Of a DNA stretch of 64,000 nt, positions 63,001-64,000 are shown one piece after another. This DNA comes from Pseudorasbora parva (taxonomy: Eukaryota; Chordata; Actinopteri; Cypriniformes; Gobionidae). The DNA lies in assembly GCF_024679245.1 (NCBI RefSeq), contig NC_090175.1, positions 49,877,605 to 49,941,604 of the forward strand, given 5' to 3'. The first letter of the stretch is position 1. Every line of letters starts with the position of its first letter. A program made the translations under genes and the position numbers. The notes beneath the pieces are model-generated. The model did not search any database. It saw only the letters and a program-made list of their open reading frames with translations, and was not told where the DNA came from.

Positions 63001-63437
63001 TGTTATAAAACTTTTACATTGCCTCTGCATTTGCTGTAGGGATTCCTCAAGTGATTGTCATGACCAAAGTGGATGAAGCATGTCCGCTGGTCAACAAGGA
63101 TCTAAGGAAAATCTACACTAGCAAGAAGATCAAAGAGAAGGTATGTGATATCATCCAATGACTTACATATTATAATTTTACATATTGCAAGTATTTGTCC
63201 ATGTTGATCTTATTATATCTAATAGCAACATCTAATTTTCTGACCTAACATTCTGTTCCTGTCCAGATGGATTTTTGCAGTCTCAAAATTGGCTTGCCAT
63301 TGTCAAACATCTTCCCAGTGAAGAACTACCATGATGAGATTGACACAAAGGATGATGTTGATGTTCTGATACTAAAGGCACTTGAACAGATTGTTCAGAT
63401 TGCAAATGATAAATTGGTGGACATTCAAAGTGACTGA
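51039..63437 (+). CDS. ifi44: Interferon-induced protein 44-like GTPase-type protein, 7 exons (289 aa)
   Basis: Member of the IFI44/IFI44L family, interferon-stimulated cytoplasmic proteins with a GTPase-like fold (family knowledge). Seven exons join in frame to 870 nt including the stop. N terminus MGNSGSK fits an N-myristoylation signal (Gly2, Ser6); then KPWRTFDWG, typical of fish copies. P-loop G53-S60 (GQIGAGKS), DIMG at 112-115, and TKVD at 208-211 as the G4-like motif. YTSKKIKEK and FPVKNYHDEIDTKDDVDVLI are family-specific. The protein has only the GTPase-like half; the N-terminal TLDc domain of human IFI44/IFI44L is absent, as in many fish homologues. Intron 2 (7 kb) contains an LTR retrotransposon. 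The exact orthologue within the fish expansion cannot be told. Confidence 0.92.
51079..55029. other. IFI44-like intron 1
   Basis: About 3.95 kb of mostly repeat-like intron. It includes a 21-nt G run (51501-51521), GC-rich inverted words around 52470-52600 (gcgggagtcccgc; cgcgggaccc on the minus strand) and an oligo-A stretch near 54175. No exon recognised. Confidence 0.5.
51501..51521. repeat. Poly-G run of 21 nt
   Basis: Uninterrupted G homopolymer; rare in an AT-rich intron and potentially quadruplex-forming. Confidence 0.95.
55030..55063 (+). CDS. ifi44: IFI44-like exon 2 (34-nt small exon)
   Basis: Acceptor tttcaatag, donor gtaagc. Encodes ELEKPWRTFDWG across its joins, matching the conserved KPWR..WG block that precedes the GTPase domain in fish homologues. 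Confidence 0.85.
55785..56055. mobile_element. Truncated inverted copy of the hAT-like element at 41325-41805
   Basis: Reverse complement of about 41327-41610: gcggtctttcgaccgcgact through catcttgatgtgggtctagc to the terminus gtcaggctagc. The other end is missing. Confidence 0.8.
56172..56394 (+). repeat. 5' LTR
   Basis: 223 bp, collinear with 58934-59033 plus 60773-60891. Contains gtggcgaccaagtgcttgct and ttaataaagcgcaca (possible polyadenylation signal aataaa). Followed by ttgtgtcagaagtgg, the primer-binding-site position. Confidence 0.92.
56425..57175 (+). pseudogene. Retrotransposon gag remnant with zinc knuckle
   Basis: ATG at 56425 opens 92 codons (MAMFQPPDSFDFGHPEWHQR; VEAEVQVCTLLYSMGKEAEH) and stops at 56700. 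Gag-like sequence continues in other frames. Near 57060-57170 there are CKRCGRNHGKG and CRKCRKRGHFAAVC, CCHC-type zinc knuckles. Several stops and indels make it non-functional. Confidence 0.8.
57195..57734 (+). pseudogene. Retrotransposon pol remnant: RNase H tail and integrase zinc-binding region
   Basis: After a large deletion, 57195-57290 retains pieces of the RNase H region. VVADALSRHP then marks its end, and LHSGHQGIVKCRE belongs to the integrase HHCC region. A frame break near 57720 separates it from the integrase core. Confidence 0.8.
57736..58884 (+). pseudogene. Retrotransposon integrase core and C-terminal domain (382 codons open)
   Basis: Begins MWWPGLSKEIQQLVNSCKDC (second half of the zinc-binding domain). 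Catalytic Asp in GADICEV, Asp in VTDNGPQFSG and Glu in SNGEAERA are all present. Then YRATPLQATGVSPAQLMMGR and a GPY/F-like C-terminal region. The 3' end runs into an AAA-rich tail. Open, but cut off from its upstream domains by the frame break and the missing RT, so treated as a remnant. Confidence 0.88.
58934..60891 (+). repeat. 3' LTR, interrupted
   Basis: LTR sequence 58934-59033 resumes at 60773 and ends at 60891; about 216 bp without the insert. Preceded by the purine-rich aaggaagggtga, the polypurine-tract position. Confidence 0.9.
59034..60772. mobile_element. Harbinger-like non-autonomous element inside the 3' LTR
   Basis: 1739 bp with ends ggtcccgtccacacgaag and cgtgtggacggggcc (inverted), flanked by TAA on both sides (59031-59033, 60773-60775). 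Removing it and one TAA restores collinearity with the 5' LTR. No transposase ORF recognised. Ends resemble 33887-34584. Confidence 0.92.
61045..61171. mobile_element. Palindromic MITE
   Basis: gcgtctcaatcagctcccta at the left and tagggagctgactgagacgc at the right are near-perfect reverse complements. Confidence 0.85.
61205..61597. mobile_element. MITE with 'ggcccactttatattaggtgg'-type ends
   Basis: ggacccactttatattaggt and acctaatataaagtggggcc are reverse complements around about 390 bp; the interior has a short tandem duplication (ccacaccaccacaa near 61381-61455). Confidence 0.85.
62016..62220 (+). CDS. ifi44: IFI44-like exon 3 (P-loop)
   Basis: Acceptor tttgacag, donor gtaggt. Encodes QKEALKKKLENFPLSHPDVK then ILVAGQIGAGKSSFINSVDS and SFTKN. 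Contains the Walker A motif. Confidence 0.95.
62311..62457 (+). CDS. ifi44: IFI44-like exon 4 (DxxG)
   Basis: Acceptor atttgtag, donor gtaata. Encodes LPIVFKDIMGLEADALAGAQ and TEDIINAIFGHVKNGYK. Confidence 0.95.
62547..62718 (+). CDS. ifi44: IFI44-like exon 5
   Basis: Acceptor aatcttag, donor gtaaaa. Encodes FNEEQALTHKDELYTRDPAL and SDQAFCLVYVIAADKVGY, conserved in the family. Confidence 0.95.
63040..63140 (+). CDS. ifi44: IFI44-like exon 6 (TKxD)
   Basis: Acceptor ttgctgtag, donor gtatgt. Encodes IPQVIVMTKVDEACPLVNKD and LRKIYTSKKIKEK. Confidence 0.95.
63267..63437 (+). CDS. ifi44: IFI44-like terminal exon
   Basis: Acceptor ctgtccag. Encodes MDFCSLKIGLPLSNIFPVKN and YHDEIDTKDDVDVLILKALE, ending VDIQSD then TGA at 63435-63437. 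Confidence 0.95.
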   Translation: MDFCSLKIGLPLSNIFPVKNYHDEIDTKDDVDVLILKALEQIVQIANDKLVDIQSD

Positions 63438-64000
63438 CAAAATATGTCAATACGACTTAAAGTTCAAAATGTAATTGGTGTTTAACTCCTTACTACCCCG
63501 TCACTTCACTTCAAATACATTCTGTATTATATCTATATAAAGATTGATTATAAATTGATGTAGCCTGTGTTTCAGTTGCTTTAATGAGCTGTATAAGCTT
63601 TGATTGTACTAAAGCATAAAATACCATAATATATTTGCAGATATTTAGGAAACATGCGGAGTTCATGTTGTGTCTACAGTGTAATTCCTTATGCTGCCTC
63701 TTGAGATGCTGCATAGTAGGCATGAGGAAAAGTTAGCGTAGATGAGAAGAAGAGTGTTGGAGTTGGTGTGAACATGTGAAGTTACTGTTCAGAATAACAG
63801 AAAACAATCTCCAAAGATGGTGTCGTGCTTACTTACTACCAGCAGATCTAACAGTTCACATACTCGTTCCTCAGAAAAACAATGCTACAGCCAGTTAATC
63901 TACACTGAAATGTGTGTTCACTGTAAACATTCCTTTTTTATTCCTTTTTTGGCAAAGAGAACAACCAGGTTGGATTCAGAACAATTATCAAAACGAGATG
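63438..64000 (+). other. IFI44-like 3' UTR and duplicated 3' flank
   Basis: From about 63470 the sequence is collinear with 48530-50010. No canonical AATAAA seen. The window ends inside this block. Confidence 0.5.

Overview
The window is vertebrate genomic DNA and almost certainly comes from a cyprinid-like ray-finned fish. The protein-coding signal is split into short exons with GT/AG borders. The non-coding part is AT-rich and full of TG, TA and GA microsatellites. It also carries repeats familiar from carp, goldfish and zebrafish genomes, including the 'cagcatcattactccagtc' dispersed repeat, the 'ttaaagggatagttca' repeat and many Tc1-like, hAT-like and Harbinger-like elements. I see no prokaryotic operon, CRISPR array, tRNA or rRNA. 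The species cannot be fixed by eye.

From 281 to 37816 the plus strand holds 21 exons of a caskin gene, best matched to CASKIN1. The first exon or exons lie left of the window. The spliced frame closes exactly (4541 nt, about 1512 residues plus stop). It encodes ankyrin repeats, an SH3 domain, a CASK-binding EEIWVLRKP motif, two SAM domains, a long Ser/Pro-rich tail and the conserved C-terminal ILDDIGSMFDDLADQL helix. A 3' UTR probably runs to about 39.65 kb.

Intron 14 of caskin1 contains a nearly pristine DIRS-type retroelement (23976-29334) on the minus strand. It has an open gag-like frame, an RT/RNase H frame and a tyrosine-recombinase frame. It also has 155-bp terminal inverted repeats that look identical, an internal complementary region matching both outer ends, and the same AAC triplet at both borders. 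The same intron begins with a GC splice donor and ends in a 94-nt TG tract next to the acceptor. The following SAM1 exon is also preceded by a long TG tract.

From about 39.7 to 64 kb lies an interferon-induced IFI44-like locus. One complete seven-exon GTPase-like gene runs from 51039 to 63437 (289 residues, possible N-myristoylation signal, P-loop, TKVD). Two further segments, at 40.0-40.2 kb and 48.5-50.0 kb, resemble the 5' and 3' flanks of this gene. They suggest that another tandem copy once stood between 40 and 48.5 kb. That interval is now a nest of elements: an IS630/mariner-like element (about 42.19-48.18 kb) invaded by a second copy of its own family (43612-46033) and by an unrelated inverted-repeat element (46390-47929). 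Intron 2 of the IFI44-like gene holds a decayed Ty3/gypsy LTR retrotransposon (56172-60891), whose 3' LTR is split by a Harbinger-like element (59034-60772).

The two host genes are unrelated in function: a synaptic scaffold and an innate-immune GTPase. The most unusual structures are the DIRS element and the splice architecture around the SAM1 exons.
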